NCBI GenBank assembly: GCA_902492755.1
Contig: CABUNB010000039.1
Location: 1-23,902, forward strand
Source of the DNA: an uncultured Collinsella sp.
Lineage (GTDB): Bacteria > Actinomycetota > Coriobacteriia > Coriobacteriales > Coriobacteriaceae
Direction: 5' to 3'
DNA: 23,902 nt
The notes under the pieces are model-generated. The model was not told the DNA's origin. It searched no databases and saw nothing but the letters and a program-made list of their open reading frames with translations. Made by a program: the position numbers and the translations under genes. Below, piece by piece: positions 8,615-15,548 of the stretch (its first letter is position 1; every line of letters begins with the position of its first letter).

Positions 8615-9043
8615 CTAGATCACGTAGTCGTAGCCTTCGTTGGGAGCGACAAGTTGATCGAGCGTCACACCGTCGAGGTAGTCGTTGATAAGCTTGTCCA
8701 GGTTCTTCCACACGTCGAGCGTGGGGCACTCGTCAGAGCGCGAACAACCCTTGCAGTCGCCATCCAGGCAGGCGACCGGCGCCAGGCTGCCCTCGGTCAG
8801 GCGCAAGATCTCGCCCACCGTGTACTGCTCGGGCGGGCGCGTGAGCACATAGCCGCCGCCCTTGCCGCGCATGCCCGAGAGCATGTTGGCGCGCACGAGC
8901 GTAGCCAGAATATTCTCGAGGTACTTCTCCGAAATACCCTGACGCGCCGCAATCTCTTTAAGCGGGATACGGCCTGTCGCCTGGTGCTCGGCCAGGTCGA
9001 CCATAACGCGCAGGGCATATCTGCCCTTTGTGGAAACCAACAT
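8615..9043 (-). CDS. Rrf2-family transcriptional regulator with four clustered cysteines
   Basis: The 142-residue protein starts MLVSTKGRYALRVMVDLAEH, the hallmark of the Rrf2 winged helix. It continues with the recognition helix ISEKYLENILATL and the wing GMRGKGGGYVLTRP. Cysteines C92, C97, C100 and C106 (spacing C-x4-C-x2-C-x5-C) sit where IscR and NsrR carry their Fe-S ligands, suggesting a cluster- or redox-sensing regulator. It is divergent from cysK with a 253-bp gap. In Bacillus the Rrf2 protein CymR represses cysteine genes together with CysK, but CymR lacks such a cysteine cluster. Control of cysK by this protein is therefore likely but inferred. A palindrome at 9075-9085 in its own leader may be an operator. 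Confidence 0.9.
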   Translation of the reverse strand: MLVSTKGRYALRVMVDLAEHQATGRIPLKEIAARQGISEKYLENILATLVRANMLSGMRGKGGGYVLTRPPEQYTVGEILRLTEGSLAPVACLDGDCKGCSRSDECPTLDVWKNLDKLINDYLDGVTLDQLVAPNEGYDYVI

Positions 9044-9074
9044 ATATATAGCTGCCTTTCGGTCTTTTAATTCG

Positions 9075-9085
9075 TAGAAATTCTA
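9075..9085. promoter_or_regulatory. Candidate Rrf2 operator (TAGAA-A-TTCTA)
   Basis: This 11-base perfect inverted repeat centred on one base lies 32 bases upstream of the rrf2 start codon. It overlaps a possible -10 box (TAGAAT on the minus strand), with TTTTCA 16 bases further upstream as -35. The position would suit autorepression. Binding by this regulator is inferred. Confidence 0.35.
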
Positions 9086-9160
9086 GCCGAAAAATTGGTT
9101 TTGAAAATACCTATTCCCGTCAAGATGGTTAATCGACTCGTAATAATCTTCTATTTCCTA

Positions 9161-9189
9161 TTGCGTTACTAGGCTTTACTGTCTACTAT
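9161..9189 (+). promoter_or_regulatory. Sigma-70-type promoter of cysK
   Basis: TTGCGT (9161-9166) and TACTAT (9184-9189) are separated by exactly 17 bases. The predicted transcript start near 9196 leaves a leader of about 100 bases before cysK. Confidence 0.65.
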
Positions 9190-9296
9190 GCTTGCCAACA
9201 GCAAAACGAACAACCTATAAGGTTTGTGGGTTTCGCTGCCACACACACCGTAAAACCACACGGTATCCAGTCATTTGAACACTTTGGAGGTTCACC

Positions 9297-10235
9297 ATGA
9301 GCAATGTTTACACGTCCATCGATCAGCTTATCGGCCACACCCCGCTTCTGGAGCTCACCCACTTCGAGGCCGACGAGGACCTCAAGGCCCGTGTGCTCGT
9401 CAAATTGGAATACTTCAACCCCGCCGGGTCCGTCAAAGACCGCGTCGCCAAGAACATGATTGACGAGGCCGAGAAGGCCGGCAAGCTCGTGCGCGGTGGC
9501 GACTACACCATCATCGAGCCCACGAGCGGCAACACCGGCGTCGGCATCGCCTCGGTGGCGGCGGCCCGCGGCTACAAGGTGATCATCACTATGCCCGAGA
9601 CCATGTCCGTCGAGCGCCGCAAGCTCATGCAGGCATACGGCGCACAGCTCGTGCTCACCGACGGCTCCAAGGGCATGAAGGGCGCTATCGCCAAGGCGGA
9701 GGAGCTGCAGAAGGAAACTCCCAACAGCATCATCGCCGGCCAGTTTGTGAACCCCGCGAACCCGGCCATTCACAAGGCCACGACCGGCCCCGAGATCTGG
9801 GATGACACCGACGGCAAGGTCGACATCTTCGTCGCCGGCGTTGGCACCGGCGGCACCGTGACCGGCGTGGGCGAGTTCCTCAAGGAGCAAAACCCCCAGA
9901 TTCAGGTCGTCGCCGTCGAGCCCGCCACCTCCCCGGTGCTCTCCAAGGGCCAGGCCGGCCCGCACAAGATCCAGGGTATCGGTGCCGGCTTTGTGCCCGA
10001 CGTCCTCGACACCCAGGTCTACGACGAGATCATCCCCGTCGAGAACGACGACGCCTTTGCCACCGGCCGCGCCGTGGGCCACAAGGAGGGCGTGCTCGTG
10101 GGCATTTCGTCCGGCGCCGCCGTGTGGGCCGCACTGCAGCTGGCCAAGCGCCCCGAGAACGAGGGCAAGACCATCGTGGCGCTGCTCGCCGACACCGGCG
10201 AGCGCTACCTGTCCACGGCACTCTTCCAGGACTAG
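9297..10235 (+). CDS. cysK: Cysteine synthase A (O-acetylserine sulfhydrylase)
   Basis: This enzyme makes L-cysteine from O-acetylserine and sulfide using PLP. The 312 residues match the usual CysK length. NPAGSVKDR carries the PLP-binding lysine K47. EPTSGNTG (about 74-81) is the substrate-binding loop, VGTGGTVTG binds the PLP phosphate, and GISSGAAV near the C-terminus contains the serine contacting the pyridine nitrogen. The ATG has GGAGG six bases upstream. It is divergent from the cysteine-rich Rrf2 regulator and upstream of mnmA, which uses cysteine-derived sulfur, so the three genes form a sulfur-themed block. A short palindrome (10241-10257) lies just past the stop. Confidence 0.96.
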   Translation: MSNVYTSIDQLIGHTPLLELTHFEADEDLKARVLVKLEYFNPAGSVKDRVAKNMIDEAEKAGKLVRGGDYTIIEPTSGNTGVGIASVAAARGYKVIITMPETMSVERRKLMQAYGAQLVLTDGSKGMKGAIAKAEELQKETPNSIIAGQFVNPANPAIHKATTGPEIWDDTDGKVDIFVAGVGTGGTVTGVGEFLKEQNPQIQVVAVEPATSPVLSKGQAGPHKIQGIGAGFVPDVLDTQVYDEIIPVENDDAFATGRAVGHKEGVLVGISSGAAVWAALQLAKRPENEGKTIVALLADTGERYLSTALFQD

Positions 10236-10338
10236 GGCTTCTCGTTCTTAGAACGAGTCCAAGGCACGCCGGTCTCCCCTCTCTTCTGGCAGCCTGAGCT
10301 CATCCCAACAGGGTGTCCCACAGGACGCCCGAACTTGC

Positions 10339-10344
10339 TACAAT
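10339..10344 (+). promoter_or_regulatory. Candidate extended -10 element ahead of mnmA
   Basis: TTGCTACAAT gives a TGn extended -10 followed by TACAAT at 10339-10344; no good -35 is seen. The predicted start near 10351 falls inside the first arm of the hairpin at 10349-10376. Confidence 0.4.
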
Positions 10345-10348
10345 GTCT

Positions 10349-10387
10349 GCGGCGCGGAACCAGCCTCCCGCGCCGCTTTTCTTTTTT
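10349..10387 (+). terminator. Rho-independent terminator between cysK and mnmA
   Basis: Perfect 9-bp GC arms (GCGGCGCGG at 10349-10357, CCGCGCCGC at 10368-10376) are followed by TTTTCTTTTTT. It should end cysK transcripts. It overlaps a possible mnmA promoter, so it might also act in the mnmA leader. Confidence 0.85.
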
Positions 10388-10416
10388 GGCCACATGCCAC
10401 CAAGGAGAACCTCCCC

Positions 10417-11517
10417 ATGCACAACAAGCGCGTGCTCGTCGCCATGAGCGGCGGCGTCGATTCCAGCGTGACCGCGTATCTGCTCAAAAGTCAGGGTTAC
10501 GAATGTGTCGGTGCCACCATGCGCCTCACCTGCCCCGCGCCCGATCCCGCCACGGGCATGAGTAAGGTCGACCGCGACATCGCCGATGCAAAGGCCGTCG
10601 CCGAGCGCCTGGGGATACCCCATCACGTGCTCGACTTGCAGCAAACCTTCGACCGCAACGTTGTCGAGCGTTTTATGAACGCCTACCAGGAGGGGCTGAC
10701 GCCCAACCCGTGCATTATCTGCAACCGCCACATTAAGTTTGGCGCGTTGCTGGATGCGGCGCTGGACATGGGCTGCGACTACATCGCCACAGGCCACTAT
10801 GCCAAAACGAGCCAGGCGCCCGACGGCACCTGGCAGCTGCATCGCGGCGAGGACCCCAAAAAGGACCAGAGCTACTTTTTGTATTCGCTTACGCAGGAGC
10901 GCCTGGCGCGCACGATTTTTCCGCTGGCAGGCCTAGACAAAGAGCGCGACGTGCGCCGTATTGCCGCCGAACAGGGCTTTGTTAACGCCAAGAAGGCCGA
11001 AAGCGAGGATATCTGCTTTATTCCAGACGGTGACTACGCGGGCTATATCGAGCGCCGCTGCGGACATCCCGCTGCACTGGGCGATATCGTATGGCGCGAC
11101 GGCAGCGTGGTCGGGCGCCACAATGGCGCGCTGCGCTATACCATCGGCCAGCGCAAGGGCCTGGGCGTCGCGATGGCGCATCCCGTGTACGTAACGGGTG
11201 TCGACGCCGTCAACAACACCGTGCATCTGGGCGAGGCAGAGGACCTGACGGCCACGGCGCTCACGGCCAACGACTGGATTTGGAGCGCCCCTGCCGACCA
11301 CATGGAGGCCGAGCTGGATGCCGGCGGCATTCGCGTGGGCGCCAAGTACCGCTACCGACAGAAAGACCAGGCAGCGACCCTTACGCGCGGCGAAGACGGG
11401 CAAATGTTGCTGACCTTTGACGAGCCGCAACGAGCCATCGCCCCCGGCCAGGCTATCGTTATATACCGCGGCGACATCGTCCTGGGCGGCGGCACCGTGA
11501 CCGGCGCCATCAGGTAG
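10417..11517 (+). CDS. mnmA: tRNA-specific 2-thiouridylase MnmA
   Basis: MnmA adds sulfur to U34 of tRNAs for Lys, Glu and Gln, using ATP and persulfide sulfur. The 366 residues have the expected layout. The N-type ATP pyrophosphatase loop is AMSGGVDSS (9-17). The catalytic cysteine lies in NPCIICN (C102), GHYAK is the conserved segment before the central domain, and the second catalytic cysteine is C200 in SEDICFIPDGDY. YTIGQRKGLG marks the start of the C-terminal beta-barrel domains. AAGGAG lies 9 bases upstream of the ATG. No cysteine desulfurase gene is adjacent in this window. Confidence 0.96.
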   Translation: MHNKRVLVAMSGGVDSSVTAYLLKSQGYECVGATMRLTCPAPDPATGMSKVDRDIADAKAVAERLGIPHHVLDLQQTFDRNVVERFMNAYQEGLTPNPCIICNRHIKFGALLDAALDMGCDYIATGHYAKTSQAPDGTWQLHRGEDPKKDQSYFLYSLTQERLARTIFPLAGLDKERDVRRIAAEQGFVNAKKAESEDICFIPDGDYAGYIERRCGHPAALGDIVWRDGSVVGRHNGALRYTIGQRKGLGVAMAHPVYVTGVDAVNNTVHLGEAEDLTATALTANDWIWSAPADHMEAELDAGGIRVGAKYRYRQKDQAATLTRGEDGQMLLTFDEPQRAIAPGQAIVIYRGDIVLGGGTVTGAIR

Positions 11518-11532
11518 CCCCATCCCCTTCAT

Positions 11533-11601
11533 AAGTTGCGGTGAAATAGGGACTGCCTAAGCGTTTAAAACCGCCAAACAGTCCCTATTTCACCGCAAGT
11601 T
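11533..11601. repeat. Large palindromic repeat between convergent genes
   Basis: Perfect 20-bp arms (TTGCGGTGAAATAGGGACTG at 11536-11555 and its complement at 11579-11598) extend to 23 bp with one mismatch and enclose a 23-base loop that itself contains a GTTTAAAAC palindrome. It lies between mnmA and the M42 peptidase gene, which converge, so it may stop transcription from both sides. It shares the TGCGGTGRAAT core with the addA terminator. There is no target-site duplication or coding content. Confidence 0.8.
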
Positions 11602-11653
11602 AGAGAGGACGGCCTCGGTCGGTACCGCCGTGTCAGCCGAGGCCGCTGCATCG

Positions 11654-12697
11654 TTAGCGTTGGACGTAGGCGCGAACCAGCTCGTAGGTATTGCGCACAC
11701 CGTCGATGTGGCTGCGCTCGTAGTTGTGGCTCGCGTACACGCCGGGGCCGATCAGGCCGTGACGGATGTCGTAGCCGGCCGAGAGTGTGGCCTCGACGTC
11801 GGAGCCGTAGTGCGGGTACACATCGATGGCGTAATCGAGCTCCAGCTCGCGCGCGATGTTGGACAGCGTGGTTACCAGGTCGTAGTTGTACGGACCGCCC
11901 GAATCCTTGGCGCAAATCGAAACCATGCGCTCGGTGCAGCCCAGGTCGTCGCCCACGCAGCCCATGTCCACGCTGATCATCTCGCGCGTGTCGGCCGGCA
12001 CAAAGGCACCGCCGTGGCCGACCTCCTCGTACACCGTAAAGAGCAGCGATACCTTGCGCGAAAGCGTCACCTCGCCGCCAGCAACGGCGCGGGCCAAACC
12101 CAGCAGAATCGACGCCGACAGCTTGTCGTCAAGGAAGCGGCTCTTAATGTAGCCGCTCTCCGTCACCGTGGTACGCGGATCCATAGCGATGATGTCGCCC
12201 GTCTGAATACCCAGCTCGAGCACATCGTCCTTGCTGTCAACGTTCTCGTCGAGCAGGATTTCCATGTTCTTCTCGATGGTCTTGACCGGCTCATCGGCCA
12301 CATGCGCCGAAGGCTCGGTATTGAGGACCACGCCCGTGTAGACATTGCCATCGCGTGTGTAGACGGTACAGTTCTCGCCATCGGCCGTAGACCACTGGTG
12401 CCCGCCGAGCGTCGTGGGGCGCAGGCGACCATTGTCCTTAATGGAGCGTACCATGGCGCCCAGGGTATCGACATGGCTCGCCAATACGAGCGGCTCGCCC
12501 TCGCCGCCAAGCTCAACCAACACGTTGCCCTTATTGGAGCGCTCGGGGCCAAAGCCCATATCGCGCAACGTTTCCATTAGATAGTCAGTAGCCGCACGGG
12601 TATAGCCCGTAGGTGAAGCAATAGAAGTCAGCGTCTTCAACTGGTCAGTAATATAGGAGAGCGTCTCCTCTAGAGAAGCATCAACATTAGAAGCCAT
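11654..12697 (-). CDS. M42-family metalloaminopeptidase
   Basis: This is a cytosolic di-metal aminopeptidase of the FrvX/PepA/TET type. Recognisable metal and catalytic positions are the SHVDTLG motif (H75, D77), RFLDDKLSA (about 188-195), the YEEVGHGG pair of glutamates (about 223-224), SVDMG (about D243) and a C-terminal histidine in YASHNYERSH. The length of about 347 residues is normal. I chose ATG 12695-12697 because GGAAGG lies six bases upstream; the ATG six bases earlier (12703) abuts that site with no spacing. It converges on mnmA across the large palindrome. Substrate preference cannot be read from the sequence. Confidence 0.9.
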   Translation of the reverse strand: MASNVDASLEETLSYITDQLKTLTSIASPTGYTRAATDYLMETLRDMGFGPERSNKGNVLVELGGEGEPLVLASHVDTLGAMVRSIKDNGRLRPTTLGGHQWSTADGENCTVYTRDGNVYTGVVLNTEPSAHVADEPVKTIEKNMEILLDENVDSKDDVLELGIQTGDIIAMDPRTTVTESGYIKSRFLDDKLSASILLGLARAVAGGEVTLSRKVSLLFTVYEEVGHGGAFVPADTREMISVDMGCVGDDLGCTERMVSICAKDSGGPYNYDLVTTLSNIARELELDYAIDVYPHYGSDVEATLSAGYDIRHGLIGPGVYASHNYERSHIDGVRNTYELVRAYVQR

Positions 12698-13213
12698 ATG
12701 CATCCTTCCAAGTAAAACTAAGACCGAGTCCCGATTTTAACCGTTCTGCACGTGCAATGCCCCAGGAGCCGAACCGGCTCCAGACGTCCCCGCACCGGTT
12801 TTCTGCACGCGCACGGTTTACAATCCCAATCTTGCATAAATCCTATCGGTATCTGCATAGAAATGAGGCATCTTTTTGCTTCGTCTCAGGGTACCCCACC
12901 TTTGATCGTGCAAAAAACGGAGTATTCAGCACCGTGGGCCCCAACGGCCCCATCACAAACGACATAACGACGTGGTTACAGCAGTGTTGCAGGCCGGCGC
13001 AAACCAAAAACGCGGCGACAGCCATCTCCGCCCATCGATAGCCCGCCCACAAGGACTGTCGATGGGCGCCGCGGGCAACTACGGCCCATTCACAACGTTA
13101 TGCATTTTTCAGAGCTTGCTGAATACTCCCAAAAATGCACGCTGGGAAGTGCACCACCTATCCGCAGCGGGCGGCATGCCTTGGTTTTGCCCATCTTGGG
13201 GCATCGACGCAGC
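12698..13213. other. Gene-free intergenic stretch with inverted repeats
   Basis: This stretch of more than 500 bases separates two minus-strand genes. No frame has a ribosome site or recognisable protein. It contains a GGAGCCG-AAC-CGGCTCC hairpin (12765-12781), a TGCACGTGCA palindrome (12747-12756), a 10-bp-arm inverted repeat (13029-13038 with 13059-13068), a 9-bp-arm inverted repeat (13101-13109 with 13131-13139), and a two-copy inverted motif given separately. Confidence 0.6.
12907..13141. repeat. Inverted pair of a bipartite motif (CGTGCA-N6-GGAGTATTCAGCA)
   Basis: One copy lies at 12907-12931 on the plus strand and one at 13117-13141 on the minus strand. Both halves are identical (6 and 13 bases) with the same 6-base spacing; the spacers are AAAAAC and TTTTTG. 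The identity over 19 non-adjacent bases argues for a conserved element rather than chance. Confidence 0.65.
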
Positions 13214-13250
13214 AAAAAAGCCCCCGCCGCACGAAGTGCGCAGCGGGGGC
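13214..13250 (-). terminator. Rho-independent terminator of the fucO-like gene
   Basis: On the minus strand, GCCCCCGC, an inner GCGCAC-TTC-GTGCG stem and GCGGGGGC form a long GC-rich hairpin followed by TTTTTT. It begins 57 bases past the stop codon at 13308. Confidence 0.9.
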
Positions 13251-13307
13251 TTCCGACATGTCCGAGGACGATTGTGGGGCTAACGGGCAGGGGCCCGCCG
13301 AACCAAG

Positions 13308-14474
13308 TTAGGCAGCCGGGCAGATCTTCTTGAAGAGCTCGATGACGTCGTCGAGCGTCGCCTCGCGCGGGTTACCCGGGAAGCAGGCGTCAGCCATGGC
13401 GTCCTTGGCCAGGACCTCGATCTCGTCAGCCTTCATGGCCTCGCAGACGTGCGGGATGTTCACGTCGGCAGAGAGCTGCTTGACGGCGGCGATGGCGGCG
13501 TCGGCGGCGTCGTCGGTGCTCATGCCCGTGGTGTCAACGCCCATGGCGACGGCAACCTTGGCCAGACGCTCGGCGCAAACCGGCTTGTTGAACTCCATGG
13601 CGATCGGCAGCAGCATGGCGCAAGCGACGCCGTGCGGGGTGTCGTAGTGAGCGGACAGAGTGTGAGCCATGGCGTGGTCGATGCCCAGGCCGACATTGGA
13701 GAAGCCCATGCCGGCGACATACTGGCCAAGAGCCATGCCCTCACGGCCGGAGCCGGGCTGGCCGGACTTGGCCTCGGCGACGGAGTCGCGCAGGTTCTCG
13801 CTGATCAGCTTAATAGCCTCAAAGTGGAACATGTCGGAGAGCTCCCAAGCGCCCTTGGTGGTGTAGCCCTCGATGGCGTGGGTTAGAGCGTCCATGCCGG
13901 TGGAGGCGGTCAGGCCGGCGGGCATGGAAGCCATCATGTCGGGGTCGACGACGGCGACCTCGGGGGCGTCGTTGGTGTCGACGCACACGAACTTGCGGAC
14001 CTTCTCGGGGTCGGTGATGACGTAGTTGATGGTCACCTCGGCAGCGGTACCGGCGGTCGTCGGCACGGCGATGGTAAACACGGCGTGGTTCTTAGTGGGA
14101 GCAACGCCCTCGAGGCTGCGGACATCGGCGAACTCGGGGTTGTTGATGATGATGCCGATGGCCTTGGCGGTGTCCATGGAGGAGCCGCCACCGATGGTCA
14201 CGATAGCGTCAGCCTCGGCGGCCTTAAAGGCCTCGACGCCGTCCTTGACGTTCTGGATAGTGGGGTTGGGCTTGATCTCGGAGTAGAGGCTCCAAGCGAT
14301 GCCGGCGGCGTCGAGCTCGTCGGTCACCTTAGCGGTAACGCCAAACTTGACCAGATCGGGGTCGGAGCAGACGAAGATCTTCTTGTAGCCACGACGCTGG
14401 AGCTCGCCGGGGATCTCCTTGATGGCGCCGGAACCATGATAAGAAATGGTATTGAGAACGAAACGATTAGCCAT
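13308..14474 (-). CDS. fucO: Iron-containing alcohol dehydrogenase, lactaldehyde reductase (FucO) type
   Basis: This group III alcohol dehydrogenase most resembles E. coli FucO, which reduces lactaldehyde to 1,2-propanediol with NADH. The start (MANRFVLN) and whole blocks (NNPEFADVRSLEG, PTTAGTAAEVTINYVITD, MALGQYVAGMGFSNVGLG) match FucO as I recall it. GGGSSMDTAKAIG binds the nucleotide, and the iron ligands D195, H199, H267 and H281 are all present. The 388 residues fit the family. GGGAGG lies seven bases upstream of the ATG. The gene stands alone between terminators, with no fucose or rhamnose genes nearby, so it may serve general aldehyde reduction in fermentation. The strong ribosome site and uniform codon choice suggest high expression. 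Confidence 0.92.
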   Translation of the reverse strand: MANRFVLNTISYHGSGAIKEIPGELQRRGYKKIFVCSDPDLVKFGVTAKVTDELDAAGIAWSLYSEIKPNPTIQNVKDGVEAFKAAEADAIVTIGGGSSMDTAKAIGIIINNPEFADVRSLEGVAPTKNHAVFTIAVPTTAGTAAEVTINYVITDPEKVRKFVCVDTNDAPEVAVVDPDMMASMPAGLTASTGMDALTHAIEGYTTKGAWELSDMFHFEAIKLISENLRDSVAEAKSGQPGSGREGMALGQYVAGMGFSNVGLGIDHAMAHTLSAHYDTPHGVACAMLLPIAMEFNKPVCAERLAKVAVAMGVDTTGMSTDDAADAAIAAVKQLSADVNIPHVCEAMKADEIEVLAKDAMADACFPGNPREATLDDVIELFKKICPAA

Positions 14475-14533
14475 TGATAGCCTCCCATCGTGTGCGGGGC
14501 ACCTATTACGCCCCGCGCTATAAGTTCCATCCT

Positions 14534-14589
14534 AACGCTTTTGAAACAAAAAACGCGTGAGAACGTCAAAGGTGTTAAAGCGTTTCAAC
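14534..14589. promoter_or_regulatory. Paired LacI/CcpA-like half-symmetric sites upstream of fucO
   Basis: GTTAAAGCGTTTCAAC (14574-14589) is nearly palindromic around a central CG, as are LacI-family and cre operators. A second, inverted copy of its core, AACGCTTTTGAAAC, lies at 14534-14547, between it and the fucO start. The spacing is compatible with looping or cooperative binding, but the regulator is unknown. Confidence 0.4.
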
Positions 14590-14709
14590 AGAATAACGGA
14601 GCCCTAGTTCTTCCCTCCCGACAGCAGCGAAGGCTAGATTATAGGAGCAATCGCCCAAAGAATGCGACCGACTCAGTCTATAAATTGTTTCTGTTTTAGC
14701 AATATATGT

Positions 14710-14738
14710 TTGACAATACGTTTATAAAAAGATACTAT
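14710..14738 (+). promoter_or_regulatory. Near-consensus sigma-70 promoter of the AT-rich island
   Basis: A perfect -35 TTGACA (14710-14715) is followed after exactly 17 AT-rich bases by TACTAT (14733-14738). Transcription should start near 14745, only about six bases before the ATG at 14751 and about 140 bases before the gene at 14887. Confidence 0.85.
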
Positions 14739-14750
14739 GTAGTGAATAAC

Positions 14751-14897
14751 ATGCATGCAGCAAATAACGTCATTCATTTTGTTAGAAATTGCCCATGCGG
14801 TTATTGCAGCTGCATCTACTGCAACGTACGGCGTAATTCTCCGCACGAAGCAGAAGACGGTTCCAATTCGATCGAGGCGATGACACATGGTGGCTAG
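14751..14897 (+). CDS. Possible leaderless 48-aa cysteine-rich peptide
   Basis: This frame begins at an ATG only about six bases downstream of the predicted start of the 14710-14738 promoter and has no Shine-Dalgarno, so any translation would be leaderless. The peptide carries the run CPCGYCSCIYC (residues 14-24), which is two CxCxY units followed by a cysteine. The two units use different codons (CCA/GGT/TAT against AGC/ATC/TAC). The pattern resembles metal-binding peptides. The C-terminal half is acidic. The stop overlaps the start of the next gene by 11 bases, which would allow translational coupling. The codon composition is no stronger than that of the antisense frame, so it could be fortuitous leader sequence. 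Confidence 0.35.
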   Translation: MHAANNVIHFVRNCPCGYCSCIYCNVRRNSPHEAEDGSNSIEAMTHGG

Positions 14898-15426
14898 TGG
14901 TCCTAAATCGAGCAAGACGGCTACAAACGAATATCGAATCTCAATTGAAGGTAACCCTTATCCGCATACTCTGGCTCTCATCAACCCAGCGGGAGACAGC
15001 CTCAACATCAAAAAACATGGGTTCACGGGTCCACTAGGACAGCTATTGAGTCTTAAATATACCGTTTATGACGATGCAAATGAAAAACTCTTCACTGTCG
15101 TCGACGGTGGTTTTAGCAACATGCCCAGGGTTGCGCTCATCATCGAACACGAGGAAGTTGCGGTGTTTGATTATGGCCTAAACAGACTTGAGATGAAGTG
15201 CATAACGAACATACCGAATTACACAATAAAAGGTAACTTCCTATTTGGAGATTACGATATATTCAGCCAACGGGAAGTGAAACTATCTTCAGTTATCGTC
15301 CTTCAATGTGATAAACAATCGTGCTTTAGCATACAGGTTTTGGATAAAGCCGAATTAGCCGCCGCAATTGGAATACCCACAGCCATTGCCCTTCTGAGGG
15401 CTCGGATTGAAGAGCATCTCGAATAA
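14887..15426 (+). CDS. LURP-one/tubby-like fold protein in an AT-rich island
   Basis: The 179-residue protein looks like an all-beta barrel with a final hydrophobic helix. Repeated two-strand units are visible: LKYTVYDDANEKLFTVVDG, then VAVFDYGLNRLEMKC, then YTIKGNFLFGDYDIFS, then SIQVLDKAELAAAIGIPTAIALL. The 'GNF..GDYDI' segment and the closing 'D......A..IAIA' helix are typical of LURP-one-related (DUF567/tubby C-terminal) proteins, whose bacterial functions are poorly known. I cannot exclude a different beta-rich family. Its base composition is clearly more AT-rich than all neighbours, suggesting acquisition by transfer. GAGG lies nine bases upstream of the ATG. It is transcribed from the strong promoter at 14710. 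Confidence 0.6.
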   Translation: MVASGPKSSKTATNEYRISIEGNPYPHTLALINPAGDSLNIKKHGFTGPLGQLLSLKYTVYDDANEKLFTVVDGGFSNMPRVALIIEHEEVAVFDYGLNRLEMKCITNIPNYTIKGNFLFGDYDIFSQREVKLSSVIVLQCDKQSCFSIQVLDKAELAAAIGIPTAIALLRARIEEHLE

Positions 15427-15452
15427 ATTGCAAAAAGCAGTTCGTAACAACA

Positions 15453-15487
15453 TTCAGGAGCTAGATAGTTTTTTTCTGGCTCCTGAA
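15453..15487. other. Hairpin downstream of the LURP-one-like gene
   Basis: Arms TTCAGGAGC-TAG (15453-15464) and CTG-GCTCCTGAA (15476-15487) pair over 12 bases with one G-T wobble. A run of seven T lies in the loop rather than after the stem, so it is not a standard terminator, though it may mark the 3' end of the transcript. Confidence 0.5.
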
Positions 15488-15506
15488 GCTGTACTACATA
15501 GAGATG

Positions 15507-15545
15507 AAAAACAATGCGGCAAAGGGACAGCCCCTTTGCCGCATT
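15507..15545 (-). terminator. Rho-independent terminator of the YoaK-like gene
   Basis: Perfect 14-bp arms (AATGCGGCAAAGGG at 15513-15526, complement at 15532-15545) enclose a 5-base loop. On the minus strand they are followed by TGTTTTT. It starts three bases past the stop at 15549. It may also stop plus-strand transcripts from the island. Confidence 0.88.
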
Positions 15546-15548
15546 CGG

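Noticed and set aside
9186..10082. 298-codon minus-strand frame opposite cysK
   Set aside because: cysK is unmistakable and the opposite frame is repetitive Gly/Asp/His-rich sequence.
10241..10257. Palindrome CTCGTTCT-T-AGAACGAG after cysK as a terminator
   Set aside because: There is no T tract and too short a loop; the terminator at 10349-10387 is far more convincing.
12757..13041. 94-codon plus-strand frame in the gap upstream of the M42 gene, and a 69-codon minus frame (12843-13052)
   Set aside because: Neither has a ribosome site or recognisable content, and both cross inverted repeats; the stretch is better explained as non-coding.
14673..14915. 80-codon minus-strand frame in the AT-rich island
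   Set aside because: It is antisense to the strong promoter and to the start of the LURP-one-like gene, with no ribosome site; kept only as a caution against over-reading the short plus-strand frame.
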